Source: Nitrospinia bacterium
GTDB taxonomy: Bacteria; Nitrospinota; Nitrospinia; Nitrospinales; JAJDAT01
DNA: 64,000 nucleotides
Assembly: GCA_029261715.1 (NCBI GenBank)
Contig: JAJDAT010000029.1
Span: forward strand, 23,116-87,115
Direction of reading: 5' to 3'
Shown here: positions 7,761 through 16,700 of the stretch, piece after piece
Layout: every line of letters starts with the position of its first letter
Numbering within the stretch: the stretch's first letter is position 1
Translations under genes and position numbers: made by a program
Notes under the pieces: generated by a model
What the model was told of the DNA's origin: nothing
The model's input: the letters and a program-made list of their open reading frames with translations, nothing else
Databases searched by the model: none

Positions 7761-9061
7761 AGGTCGAGACGGTTGCGATCTCCTCACTGCACGAGGACCC
7801 GGCCAACGCGCGCAAGCACGGGGATCGAAACATCGCGGCCATCAAGGCGTCGCTCGCGAGGTTCGAACAGCAACGGCCTATCGTCGTCGGACCGGGTGAC
7901 GTGGTTGTCGCGGGCAATGGGACGCTGCGCGCGGCTCGCGAGCTCGGCTGGGATCAGATCCAGATCGTCCGCACCGACCTCGAGGGGGTCGATCGAGTCG
8001 CCTTCGCCATCGCCGACAACAGGACTGCCGAGCTCGCTGAGTGGGACGACGAGGTCTTGGTGGCCGCTCTGCAGTCGCTGGCTGAAGACCCGACGTTCGA
8101 TCTCGAGGTGACCGGATTCGACGAGCTCGAGGTCGAGTCGCTCCTGTATGAGCACGGGCAGATCGACAGCGATGTCGTCGATCCGGGTCCAGAAGATCCT
8201 CCGGAGACGCCGGTGTCGAGGTCGGGCGATCTGTGGCTGCTCGGCGAGCACCGGATCCTCTGCGGCGACTCGACGTCTGCGGACGACATGGCTCGGCTCA
8301 TGGCGGATGACACTGCCGTGCTGCTCGCGACCGACCCGCCCTACCTCGTCGACTATGACGGCACCAACCATCCAGCCGAGCACCACAAGAAGGCGGGCCG
8401 GAAGGAGACGGCGGAAGGCAACGAGGTCGGCAACAAGCACTGGGATGCCTACGTCGATCCCGAGACGAGCGTCTCGTTCTTCGCAGACTTCCTGCGCGTC
8501 GCCCTCGCCCACTGCATCGACCGCGTGCCCGTCTATCAGTGGCACGCGACCAGACGCCAAGCGCTCGTCGAGCAGGCGTGGGAGGCAAACGGACTGCTGC
8601 TGCATCAGACGCTAATCTGGGTCAAGACCCGCGGCGTCCTGACGCGCTCGCACTACCTCTGGCAGCACGAGCCGTGCTTCTATGGATGGCCCAAGGGCAT
8701 GATGCCCGAGAAGGAACGGCGCCCGGCGACTGATGCGAAGACGGTCTGGGCGATCGAGGGGGACGCGCTCCAAGATGGTTCGCACCCGACGATCAAGCCT
8801 GTGGCCATCTTCGAGCGGCCAATCCATTTCCACACGCGTCCGGGCGAGGTGGTCCTCGAGCCGTTTTCAGGCTCGGGCACGCAGATCCTCGCGGCCGAGC
8901 GGCTCAAGCGTAGGTGTCGCGCCATGGAGATCTCGCCAGCCTTCGTGGACGTCGCCGTCAAGCGGTGGCAGAAGGCGACGGGCGTCGACGCCATCCTCGA
9001 GTCCTCGGGGCTGACCTTCTCCGACGTGGAGGCGGAGCGGTTACCTGCTGCTAGCCACTGA
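7757..9061 (+). CDS. ParB-like domain fused to DNA methyltransferase
   Basis: A 434-residue fusion. Residues 1-75 are a ParB/Srx-like N-domain (NARKHGDRNIAAIKASLARF..., then VVVAGNGTLRAARELGW). From about residue 150 follows an amino-methyltransferase of the beta type. Motif IV is DPPY (193-196), the SAM-binding motif I is EPFSGSGTQ (about 368-376), and motif IV precedes motif I. It would methylate adenine N6 or cytosine N4; the target site cannot be read from sequence. No cognate restriction gene is nearby, so it probably protects phage DNA or marks it for packaging or replication. The GTG start overlaps the previous stop. Confidence 0.88.
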   Translation: MKVETVAISSLHEDPANARKHGDRNIAAIKASLARFEQQRPIVVGPGDVVVAGNGTLRAARELGWDQIQIVRTDLEGVDRVAFAIADNRTAELAEWDDEVLVAALQSLAEDPTFDLEVTGFDELEVESLLYEHGQIDSDVVDPGPEDPPETPVSRSGDLWLLGEHRILCGDSTSADDMARLMADDTAVLLATDPPYLVDYDGTNHPAEHHKKAGRKETAEGNEVGNKHWDAYVDPETSVSFFADFLRVALAHCIDRVPVYQWHATRRQALVEQAWEANGLLLHQTLIWVKTRGVLTRSHYLWQHEPCFYGWPKGMMPEKERRPATDAKTVWAIEGDALQDGSHPTIKPVAIFERPIHFHTRPGEVVLEPFSGSGTQILAAERLKRRCRAMEISPAFVDVAVKRWQKATGVDAILESSGLTFSDVEAERLPAASH

Positions 9062-9080
9062 CTTTCTCGAGGCCGCTGCG

Positions 9081-9293
9081 ATGATCGATGGCGAAAACAT
9101 CTGTGAGTACTGCCGGCGAGTCACGCGGGGCGGCTATGTCGTCAAGGTCACGTTCAAGGATCGCGGCGTCGTGATGGTCTATCTGTGCGCTGGATGCAAG
9201 AACAGCCCGAGGAATTGCGCGAGCATCGCTGCCCACTCAGCACGGGACCCCAAGGGACCCCAGTACGACGAGGACCAGAGCCAGTGGGGATAG
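9081..9293 (+). CDS. Small zinc-ribbon protein, 70 residues
   Basis: CEYCRRVT at residue 8 and CAGCKNSPRNC about 30 residues later give a CxxC...CxxC zinc site around a central beta strand (YVVKVTFKDRGVVMVYL). It ends in an acidic tail. It lies between the methyltransferase and the small-terminase candidate. Function unknown; a nucleic-acid contact is plausible. Confidence 0.6.
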   Translation: MIDGENICEYCRRVTRGGYVVKVTFKDRGVVMVYLCAGCKNSPRNCASIAAHSARDPKGPQYDEDQSQWG

Positions 9294-9323
9294 CCATCTA
9301 CGGACTCTGGCGCTGGCGTCGCC

Positions 9324-9878
9324 ATGCCTCCTGATCGCAAGCGGGGAAAGATCCCGTGGGAGGAGATCCGCGCGAAGTTCGTCGGCGACCCCACGATCAG
9401 CCAGGCGGAGCTGGCACGTGAGTTCAACGTCAAGCCGCAGAACCTCAACCGCCGCGCGACCAAGGAGAACTGGGAGGCGGATCGGAGCGAGCACCAGGAA
9501 GCCATGCGGGCTCAGGTGATCGCCGACATCCAGGAGCTCAAGGGCGAGGTCGTGGTCTCGCAGTGTCTCGAGCTCCTCAAGGACCTGGCCGAATGCCGCA
9601 AGGCGATCATCGCTGGATTCCTCAAGGGGCTCGGCGGCGAAGCGGAAGACGTCGAGGTCATCGAGAGCGTGCGCGTCATCGGCGACGAGGACTCGCCTGC
9701 CAGCGGTGCGAAACAGCACAGGATTCGGGACGCGAAGCGGACGAAGCGTAAGATCCGGCCCGACGGGAGATTTGCGGAGATGCTGATCCGGACGGAAGCC
9801 GAGTTGATCCAGGCGCTGGCAGGGGTGGCCGGCGGCCATGGCGGAGCGCTGGTCGAGATTGCAATCGGAGGCGAGTAG
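9324..9878 (+). CDS. Putative terminase small subunit
   Basis: A 184-residue protein with an N-terminal helix-turn-helix (residues 12-50: IPWEEIRAKFVG, then ISQAELAREFNV, then NLNRRATKENW) like those of small terminases and other phage DNA-recognition subunits. A helical oligomerisation region and a Lys/Arg-rich C-terminal stretch follow. Its role would be to bind the packaging site and present DNA to the large subunit. It lies about 750 bp before the large terminase gene, which supports the call. Family membership was inferred from the fold pattern and position, not from a search. Confidence 0.6.
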   Translation: MPPDRKRGKIPWEEIRAKFVGDPTISQAELAREFNVKPQNLNRRATKENWEADRSEHQEAMRAQVIADIQELKGEVVVSQCLELLKDLAECRKAIIAGFLKGLGGEAEDVEVIESVRVIGDEDSPASGAKQHRIRDAKRTKRKIRPDGRFAEMLIRTEAELIQALAGVAGGHGGALVEIAIGGE

Positions 9879-9881
9879 CCC

Positions 9882-10136
9882 ATGAATTGGCGGCCGGTAG
9901 CGGAGGTGCCTCCCGGACCAGGGAGATTCTACATCGGCATGCGCGTCCTCGGTCGATTGATCATCTCGAGGCGGAACTGGGACGGTGAGAAGTGGGACAT
10001 GGAAGTCGGAGACACCATGTTCTGCTGGCTCTACGTCGACGTCATGGACGAGCGCGTCGAGGTCATCAGTTCCCCGGACGGGTCGCTGGGTTACTCCTTC
10101 CCCATCCCGAACATCCCGAAGGAGCTCCTGAGATGA
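9882..10136 (+). CDS. Hypothetical protein, 84 residues
   Basis: The protein begins MNWRPVAEVPPGPGRFYIGM. The WxPVAEVPP opening is reminiscent of small phage proteins of the DUF551 type, which are of unknown function, but the match is too short to be sure. It is Trp-rich and probably a beta-sandwich. The start lies three bases after the preceding stop, and its stop overlaps the next ATG (ATGA), so it belongs to the packaging operon. Confidence 0.55.
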   Translation: MNWRPVAEVPPGPGRFYIGMRVLGRLIISRRNWDGEKWDMEVGDTMFCWLYVDVMDERVEVISSPDGSLGYSFPIPNIPKELLR

Positions 10137-10669
10137 TGCGTTGGTCTGACCACGGCGGCGCTGTGTTCTCTGACTGCGGGCGGTATCGATACCTGCTCTG
10201 GCGAGATCTCAACGAGGCCCCGCTCTTCGTCGTCGAGCCGACGCGCGTCCTACTCTGGGTCATGCTCAACCCGTCGACTGCTGATGAGGTCGAGGAGGAC
10301 CCGACGATCCGGCGCTGCATCGCCTTCGGCCGGCATTGGGGGTTCCATCGTCTCGAGGTCTGCAATCTCTTCGGCCTGCGAGCGACCGACCCGTCCGCGA
10401 TGCTGATGGCGGACGACCCTCTCGGGCCTGAGAATGACACGCACCTCCACCTCGCGCTCGGGCGCGCCGAACGCGTTATCGTGGGATGGGGAACTCATGG
10501 CAACCACCTGGGCCGCGCGGACCTCTTCGCCGAGCGCTACGGAGCCATGGACCGACTCGAGTGCCTCGGCGTCAACAAGGCGGGATCGCCGAAGCACCCT
10601 CTCTACGTCTCGGGCGATACGGAGCCCAAGCCTTGGCCAAGTCCAAGTCAGAGCATCCCCAGCGCCTGA
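10133..10669 (+). CDS. DUF1643 family protein
   Basis: A 178-residue protein with clear DUF1643 signatures: RVLLWVMLNPSTADEVEEDP with TIRRCIAFGRHWGF (residues 38-65), then CNLFGLRATDPSAML, PLGPENDTH, VIVGWGTHG, and a terminal SPKHPLYV. The biochemical function of this family is not established. It is common in phages and mobile elements. The ATG at 10133 overlaps the previous stop (ATGA). The frame of the large terminase gene begins inside its 3' end. Confidence 0.85.
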   Translation: MMRWSDHGGAVFSDCGRYRYLLWRDLNEAPLFVVEPTRVLLWVMLNPSTADEVEEDPTIRRCIAFGRHWGFHRLEVCNLFGLRATDPSAMLMADDPLGPENDTHLHLALGRAERVIVGWGTHGNHLGRADLFAERYGAMDRLECLGVNKAGSPKHPLYVSGDTEPKPWPSPSQSIPSA

Positions 10670-12846
10670 GGATCCGAATCCCACCCGTCCATGCGCCATG
10701 GGTCGGATCCAGCTCGAAGCACGTCGCTCTCGAGCATGCTTCGCTCGACTGCAAGGCCCCTGAGACCGCGCTTGCCCTCGCGTTTGCCCTCGGCGGAACG
10801 GTGCTCTTGGTCTCGCAGCAGATCGAGTACCTCAAGCACCTCGCACGATCATGGCTCGATGGAACGCACGGGCCGCGCGCGGCAAAGCTCTCGGCAGGCA
10901 ATCTCCATGGATACCAGATCGGAAGATCGTGCGTCTGGATTGGTCCGGGCGAGATCGATCGAAAGCTCCTCCCGTTCTCGCGAGCCCGAGCGCTCATCGT
11001 CGCAGGAGCCAGCGAGGTGGCGACCTCTCCGATCGACTCCATGCGCAGATACGTCGATGGCCGAATCGTCGCAGTCGGTCGATTCGCGTACCGGGGTCAT
11101 TGGTTCTACGAGTTCGCTCGCGCGGAGCGCACAGAGCTCCACCGCATGACCGCCGAGCAGATCGTTGATGCTTTTCCGGATCAAGCGGCCCAAGTCTTCA
11201 GCGAGAGAGACGCCCGGTACCAGCGCGAGATGCTCCTCGAGGACGTGCCCGTTCGCGTGCAGCCGTTCTCGATCTTCTGCCGCGAGCGACTCCGCGTGCG
11301 GACAGACAAGCGCGTCGAGGTGCTTCACCCCTACCAGCAGGAGGTCGCGCTTCGAGAGCTCGGCGGGCAGCAGCGCGGGAACCGGGCGCTGATTGTCCCG
11401 CTCGTCGAATTCCCGATCCAGCGCAAGATCCGCGCTATGAAGCGGCTTGGACGCGCGCGTGGGTATTCGCGGTTCATCCTGCTCAAGTACCGCAGAGCCG
11501 GGGCGACGGTCTTCGAACAGGCGACGTCCTACGAGCTCTGCGTCCGGAACCCCGGGACCTACGCGGTCTCGCTGGCAGACACCGAGGACAAGGCCAAGCG
11601 CATCTTTGCCATCGCGAAGATGTTTCAGGAGCGGGACCCCAAGGCTCCTCGGCTGATCACCAAGAGCAAGACGGCGCTCGGCTTCGAGAATGGCAGCGTC
11701 TTCTTCACTGGCACGGGCGGCGGTAAGGGTGCCGGCCGCGGCGATCAGCTTCAGCGCGCGCACTGCTCCGAGGTGCCTTACTGGTGCCAGGGTCCCCGCC
11801 AAGTCCAGCGTGTCGAAGAGGCGATGACGGGTCTCCTCGAGGCGACAGGGCATGGCGAGGTCGTTGCCGAGGGCACTCCCAACGGGCGAGAGTGGTTCTA
11901 TCAGACCTGGCGCGAGGCGAAGTCCGGCCGGAGCGAGTGGTGGCCGATTTTCCTGCGATGGTTCGACGACCCCCTCAACTTCGAGCCCGAGGAGACCTTC
12001 GACCCAGGCGAGATCCAGGACACGCTCACGGCTCGCGAGAAGGACCTGATCGACGAGCACGATCTGTCCCTGGCGCAGGTGGCCTTTCGGAGGAGGAAGT
12101 GGCGCGAGCTCCCACGCCTCGCAGTCCAGGAGTATCCCGAGGACGACGAAACCGCGTTCATCACCAGCGGCACTTGCTATTTCGACGTGCCAACCGTCGT
12201 CGCTCTGCTCGAGGCGATGCCGGACTACCCGCGCAAGCACATCCCTGGCGGCTACGAGGTGCGATGGAAGGCGCCTGAGAAGGGACGCCAGTATGTCGCG
12301 GGATGCGACACCTCCGAGGGGCTGGCTGGCTGTGATCCGAACGGCGTCGGCATCCTCGACAAGAAGACCGGCGAGCAGGTCGCGGCCGTGCATGGCCTCT
12401 TCTCGCCCAAGGTCCTGGCCGAGCACGCGGTTCGGCTTTGCCGCGACTACAACGACGCCCTCCTCGGGGTGGAGCGCGAGAACCATGGCCATGCGGTATT
12501 GCTGAAGGTGCAGGAGCTCGGCTATCGCCGCTCGCATCACCACGGCGGGCCGCTCTACTACTTCGGAGCCACGGCGAAGAGCGCGAAACCGGGTTGGTCG
12601 ACGAACCGCCAGACGAGGCCGGTCATGATCGAGGATCTCGCTGAGGCCGTCGGCGAGGGCGCTATGATCGTGCGGGATCGGGACTTCCTCGGAGAGTGTC
12701 TGGCGTTTCGGCTGCAGAGCAACGGCAAGTTCGAGGCGGATCCGGGCGAGCACGATGACTCGGTCATGAAGTGGGCGGTCGCCTGGCAGATGCGCAAGCA
12801 CCGCAGGCGGAAGCCGAAGATCAGCTTTGGCCCTTCGCCGGTCTGA
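10633..12846 (+). CDS. terL: Terminase large subunit
   Basis: The packaging motor: an ATPase and nuclease of the Terminase_6 type. Counted from TTG 10633, the ATPase has a divergent P-loop LLKYRRAGAT (about 283-292), a Walker-B-like HCSEVPYW (about 375) and TPNGREWFY. The nuclease has D in AGCDTSEG (about 556), E in GVERENHG (about 611) and D in HDDSVMKW (about 706). The start is uncertain. There is no ATG in frame before residue 137 (11041), and the frame is open back to 10486. I chose TTG 10633 because it overlaps the DUF1643 gene modestly. About 200 residues precede the ATPase core, longer than usual. Confidence 0.85.
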   Translation: MAKSKSEHPQRLRIRIPPVHAPWVGSSSKHVALEHASLDCKAPETALALAFALGGTVLLVSQQIEYLKHLARSWLDGTHGPRAAKLSAGNLHGYQIGRSCVWIGPGEIDRKLLPFSRARALIVAGASEVATSPIDSMRRYVDGRIVAVGRFAYRGHWFYEFARAERTELHRMTAEQIVDAFPDQAAQVFSERDARYQREMLLEDVPVRVQPFSIFCRERLRVRTDKRVEVLHPYQQEVALRELGGQQRGNRALIVPLVEFPIQRKIRAMKRLGRARGYSRFILLKYRRAGATVFEQATSYELCVRNPGTYAVSLADTEDKAKRIFAIAKMFQERDPKAPRLITKSKTALGFENGSVFFTGTGGGKGAGRGDQLQRAHCSEVPYWCQGPRQVQRVEEAMTGLLEATGHGEVVAEGTPNGREWFYQTWREAKSGRSEWWPIFLRWFDDPLNFEPEETFDPGEIQDTLTAREKDLIDEHDLSLAQVAFRRRKWRELPRLAVQEYPEDDETAFITSGTCYFDVPTVVALLEAMPDYPRKHIPGGYEVRWKAPEKGRQYVAGCDTSEGLAGCDPNGVGILDKKTGEQVAAVHGLFSPKVLAEHAVRLCRDYNDALLGVERENHGHAVLLKVQELGYRRSHHHGGPLYYFGATAKSAKPGWSTNRQTRPVMIEDLAEAVGEGAMIVRDRDFLGECLAFRLQSNGKFEADPGEHDDSVMKWAVAWQMRKHRRRKPKISFGPSPV

Positions 12847-12854
12847 TGCCCGCT

Positions 12855-12883
12855 TTGACACCGAGCCAGGTCGTCGCTATCTT
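12855..12883 (+). promoter_or_regulatory. Sigma70-like promoter P1
   Basis: TTGACA (12855-12860), a 17-bp spacer and TATCTT (12878-12883) make a near-consensus promoter, starting nine bases after the terL stop. Transcription would begin near 12890 and almost immediately meet a strong terminator-like hairpin (12901-12935). The upstream flank GATGCCCGCTTTGACAC recurs at P2 (13652). Confidence 0.7.
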
Positions 12884-12900
12884 GCAGACACCAACGCACA

Positions 12901-12943
12901 GGGGGTACGTCGCAATCACTCGGTGGCGTGCCCCCGCTCTTTT
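12901..12943 (+). terminator. Strong intrinsic terminator just after P1
   Basis: GGGGGTACGTCGC (12901-12913) pairs along 13 bp with GTGGCGTGCCCCC (12923-12935), allowing three G-U pairs, around a 9-base loop, and is followed by GCTCTTTT. It could end terL transcription and also stop transcripts from P1 after about 50 bases, as an attenuator would. Confidence 0.7.
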
Positions 12944-13039
12944 GGGATGCGTCCTGCCTCATAGGAGGATTTGGAGCACGAGACCCGGCGGTGCTAGGCT
13001 GCGCGGAAACCTCCTCTCCCATCTCCAAGGAGCTTTCCG

Positions 13040-13321
13040 ATGACCACGACCGGCACCAAGAAGAAGCGGCGCCCCGGCCGGCCAGCCAAGAAGGCCTACT
13101 CGTTCGATTTGGCTCGGCGCGACTACCTGCAAGACTCCGAGCTTTCGCTCAATCAAGTCGCCGACAGATACGAGATTCCCAGGGTCTCGCTCGCTCGTAG
13201 GGCTCGGAAGGAGAGCTGGCAGGAGCTCCGCGGTGATGCCGGTCCGAAGACGGAGCCAGCGCCGCAGGCGTTTGTCGTTCTCGACGAGGAGGCGTTCTTC
13301 GAGAACGATGAGTGGTTCTGA
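13040..13321 (+). CDS. Small HTH protein with AT-hook-like N-terminus
   Basis: A 93-residue protein. The N-terminus KKKRRPGRPAKKAY contains an AT-hook-like RPGRP. Residues 27-65 form a helix-turn-helix (ARRDYLQD, LSLNQVADRYEIPRVSLARR). It resembles the HTH of the 184-residue small-terminase candidate at 9324, so either protein could be the true small terminase subunit, or this one may be a regulator. It has CCAAGGAGC upstream of ATG 13040 and follows promoter P1 and its terminator. It ends in an acidic tail. Confidence 0.65.
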   Translation: MTTTGTKKKRRPGRPAKKAYSFDLARRDYLQDSELSLNQVADRYEIPRVSLARRARKESWQELRGDAGPKTEPAPQAFVVLDEEAFFENDEWF

Positions 13322-13322
13322 G

Positions 13323-13655
13323 ATGAAGAGCGAACTTCGCATTGAAGGCGTGGTCGACGGCCGCGCCGTTGACGCTGCGTTCCAGCGATTGGCGCATGCG
13401 TTCGGCCAGATGGGCATCTCTTTCCGTGACGCGGCGGAAGCCATGAACAGCTTCGGGCGATCCGGGCGATCCTGGAATGAGCACGAGCTCGCTCCGCATC
13501 GTTCAGGGCGGGCCTTCCTCTTCCCGCTCGGAGAGCGTGCCGTCTCGAGTCGACGCTGGCTCAACGTCGGTCGGCATCAGCCCAAGTTCGCTTCGGGTGG
13601 GATCGTCCAGCGAGCGGCGACGTTCGCTGATCCAAACTCAAGATGCCCGATTTGA
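13323..13655 (+). CDS. Hypothetical protein, about 110 residues
   Basis: The ATG at 13323 follows the previous stop by one base. The first 45 residues (MKSELRIEGVVDGRAVDAAF...) look like a real amphipathic protein. The second half (Ser/Arg-rich, containing PKFASGGIV) is less convincing. Another frame is open from ATG 13477 across the same area. The stop lies inside the -35 box of promoter P2. Its position between the HTH gene and the portal suggests a small head-related protein. The true end is uncertain. Confidence 0.45.
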   Translation: MKSELRIEGVVDGRAVDAAFQRLAHAFGQMGISFRDAAEAMNSFGRSGRSWNEHELAPHRSGRAFLFPLGERAVSSRRWLNVGRHQPKFASGGIVQRAATFADPNSRCPI

Positions 13656-13679
13656 CACGGGCGCGATCCCTGGTATTTT
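13652..13679 (+). promoter_or_regulatory. Sigma70-like promoter P2, ahead of the portal gene
   Basis: TTGACA (13652-13657), a 16-bp spacer and TATTTT (13674-13679). The flank AGATGCCCGATTTGACAC is nearly identical to that of P1, so both probably share a regulator or simply descend from one duplicated promoter. It would drive the head and tail operon. Confidence 0.6.
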
Positions 13680-13701
13680 GATTCACATCGGCAGACGCGA
13701 T

Positions 13702-13723
13702 CTGCCGCGCACACCATCGGCGG
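13702..13723 (+). terminator. Leader stem-loop after P2
   Basis: CTGCCG (13702-13707) pairs with CGGCGG (13718-13723), one G-U, and is followed by TGCTCTTTG. An alternative hairpin CGGCAG/CTGCCG overlaps it upstream (13689-13707). With P1, this gives two promoter, short leader and hairpin modules. Possible attenuation, not certain. Confidence 0.4.
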
Positions 13724-13784
13724 TGCTCTTTGACCGTCACGCACCAGTGATTCAGATTCCCTCGCTTCCAGCGGGATCAGGTGC

Positions 13785-16700
13785 GTGGATCGTATCGCCG
13801 AAAAGAATCGCCTCTCCCCCATCTTTGGGCCAGACGGACAGCCACTCTCGCGGCTGAACGGATCCCGAAATGGGGTGGCCATCAAGAACCTGCTCGGCGG
13901 GTTCAGCGGCTACGTCCAGCAGCTCCTCGGCACGAGGCGTCCGCCTTTCATCCAGGCCAAGACGCCGTTCGAGTCTCACGCGTGGGTCTTCGCTGCGTCC
14001 ATGGCGATCGCAAACACTGCGAGCCAGGCACAGTTCCTCGTCTACCAGGAGACCGACGCCGAGCAACAGCGCCGCCGCGACGCTGCCGTCCGAGCGGGCC
14101 GGACGACGCGGGCGAGGGCCGGGGTGCATCGGCGCGCCTACGAGCGGCACCTCGCTGGCGCTCCCTCGCTCAAGCGCCTCTCGATGAAGGCTGCCGAGCC
14201 CGACTATGAGCACCCGATCTACGACCTGATCCGCCGGCCCAATCCCTACCAGGTCGGCGGCCAGCTCATGGCGCTGACCCATTTGTGGATGGCCATCCGC
14301 GGCGAGGCGTTCTGGGTACTCTCGGACGACGATGGCATGCCGGTGCCGCCGGGGCAGATGCCCACTCGGATCTGGCCGCTCTCCCCGGATTGCTTCAGCG
14401 AGCGCTACGCCAACGGCCGAGACGGCGAGATCGTCGGCTGGGAGATCGCGCTGCCTCGGTGGATGCCGGGGGCGCATCGCAAGAAGCTCAACGTCACGCT
14501 CGACGAAGTGATCCAGTTCAAATTCCCCGACCCTCGGAACCCGGCTCGCGGTCTCTCCCGCATCGGCGCAGCAGCCGCCGGCATCGAGCTCGACCTCTTA
14601 ATCAAGGTGCACGGTCGATCGCTCCTCGAGAAGCAAGCCGTGCCTCGCGGGATCATCGTCTACGAGAATGGCGTCCTCGAGGAAGAGGAAGAGGAGGAGT
14701 ATCGCGAGCGCTGGGAGGAGCAGCACGCGGGAGCCGAGAGGTCGGGCCGCATCGCCATCCTCAGCGGCGGCTTCAAGTACCAGTCGATCGCGCTCAGCCC
14801 GACGGACATGGGCCATCTCGAGCAGCTCGCGTGGGATCGCGACGAGGTGCTCGCGGTCATGGGCACTCCCAAGGCGGTGCTCGGCGTCACGGAGCAGCTC
14901 AACTACGCCACGCAGATTGGGCAGACCGCAAACTTCTGGGACCAGACTCTCCTGCCGCTCCTCCGACTCGAGGAGCAGACTCTCGACGCGACCATGTTCT
15001 TCGCGCAGACCGATCGCACGTTCGGCGCGTTCGATCTCTCTCAGATCGACGCGCTCCGGGTGGGTCTCGAGGAGAAAGCGAAGGCTGCGGATCAGTTCTG
15101 CGCGGAGCGGCTGCACATGCCTCCGCGCGTGGCCTACCAGATCGTCGGTCTTGATGTCCCCGAGTATGAGGGGGATGAGACGGCGCTCGTCTCCGCTCTG
15201 GCGACGCCTGTCCAGAGCATTCTCGAGGAGGACTCTCCTCCCTCCCCGAGCTCCGAGCCGGCGTCCTCGGACGACGAGCCCGTAGCGGCGGCCCGGGGCG
15301 GACGCTCGCCCCGCCCCGGGCCTGGCGCACCGGCCATCCACCGATCGCGCCACGACAAGGCGAAGAGCGTTTGGAAGCGCTTCATTGCGGTCCAGTCCCG
15401 CGTCGAGTCGCCGTTCCGCCGGCGCTACAAGAAGTGGGTGCGGCTCGAGCGCACCGGCACCCTCGAGCGATTCGACAAGGCTGTCGAGGACGCAAAGCGC
15501 CTCGCACGCATCAAGGCTGCGATCGACCTCACCGCCATCCTGCCCATCCTTGCGGAGTCGCGATCTGCGCTCCGCACACAGACGCGGCCCTTGCTGGCCA
15601 GCGCGATGCTCGAGACGTGGGACCTCACGCTCGACGAGATCCCGATTCCGACGTTCGCGATCGATGACGGGACCTTCGTTTCGTACTTCACCGAGCACGA
15701 GAACCTCTTCCTCGAGCACACGCCGCGCACCACGTTCGAGACACTGCGCACGTCACTGACCGCCGGTATCCAGAACGGGGAGACGGTGCAGCAGCTCCGC
15801 GTGCGGATCGGCGAGGTCTACGACCTGGGAGCATCGAGCCACAAGACATTGCTCGTCGCTCGCACAGAGACGGCCAGCTTCATGAACGGCGTGCGCGATC
15901 GCATGTTCGACGAGGCTGGATTCGAGAAGACGGATTGGCTCACCGCCGAGGACGAGAACGTCCGCGAAGACCACGTGAAGTTCGGTGAGCACGAGCCTGT
16001 GGCGCGAGGGACCAACTACCTCGCGCTCATCGGGAAGGAAGCCGAAGGCGTCCTGGAGTACCCAGGCGACCTGCGAGCGCCCATCGGGCAGAAGGCGAAC
16101 TGCTTCATCGCCGGAACGATGGTACAGGCAGGTGGCCTACTCCAGGGCTTCTCGCGGGAGTACAGCGGCCATGTGCTTGAGGTGACGCTCGCGTCCGGTA
16201 CGAGGTTCTCCGTCACCCCAAATCATCCGGTACTTGGGACACATGGATGGGTCGCCGCGAAGCTGCTTCGCCAGGGCGACTGCGTATTCCGCAGCACCGA
16301 CGGTGAACGGGTGTTGAGGCAGTTTCTGCCAGACGCAGATTACCGTCCAACCCCAATTGAGGAGCTTGCTCGTCCGCTCTCGATGCCGGCAGGAATTGCC
16401 CAAGGGATGCCCGAAGACTTCCACGGCGACGGGCGGGACGGTGATGTCCACGTTGTACGTCTCGATGGGGGTTTGGTGTCCGGGCAGTTCGCCCAAATCC
16501 CGGATCCACTCAAGAATCAGCTCCTCGCCGGTCCCGACCCACGTTTCGGCACATTGGACCGTACGCGCGCGTTGCCGGAGGCCGGGCTTCTTTCGCTTGG
16601 CGCCTCGGAGTGCATCGTTGGCGAAGGCCGCAAGGCGACTTCTCTCAGCGGCGGACGTCTGAGACATCCGCAAGAACATGGACTCGCTGCGGTTTCTCGG

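Noticed and set aside
10849..12861. 670-codon open frame on the minus strand opposite the large terminase
   Set aside because: Its sequence has the Leu/Arg/Ala/Asp-rich composition expected from the complement of a GC-rich gene and no domain pattern, while the plus strand is clearly terminase.
13477..13857. Ser-rich 126-codon plus-strand frame
   Set aside because: It crosses promoter P2 and its leader and overlaps the portal start. Low complexity, no ribosome site. I preferred the 13323 frame, though with low confidence.
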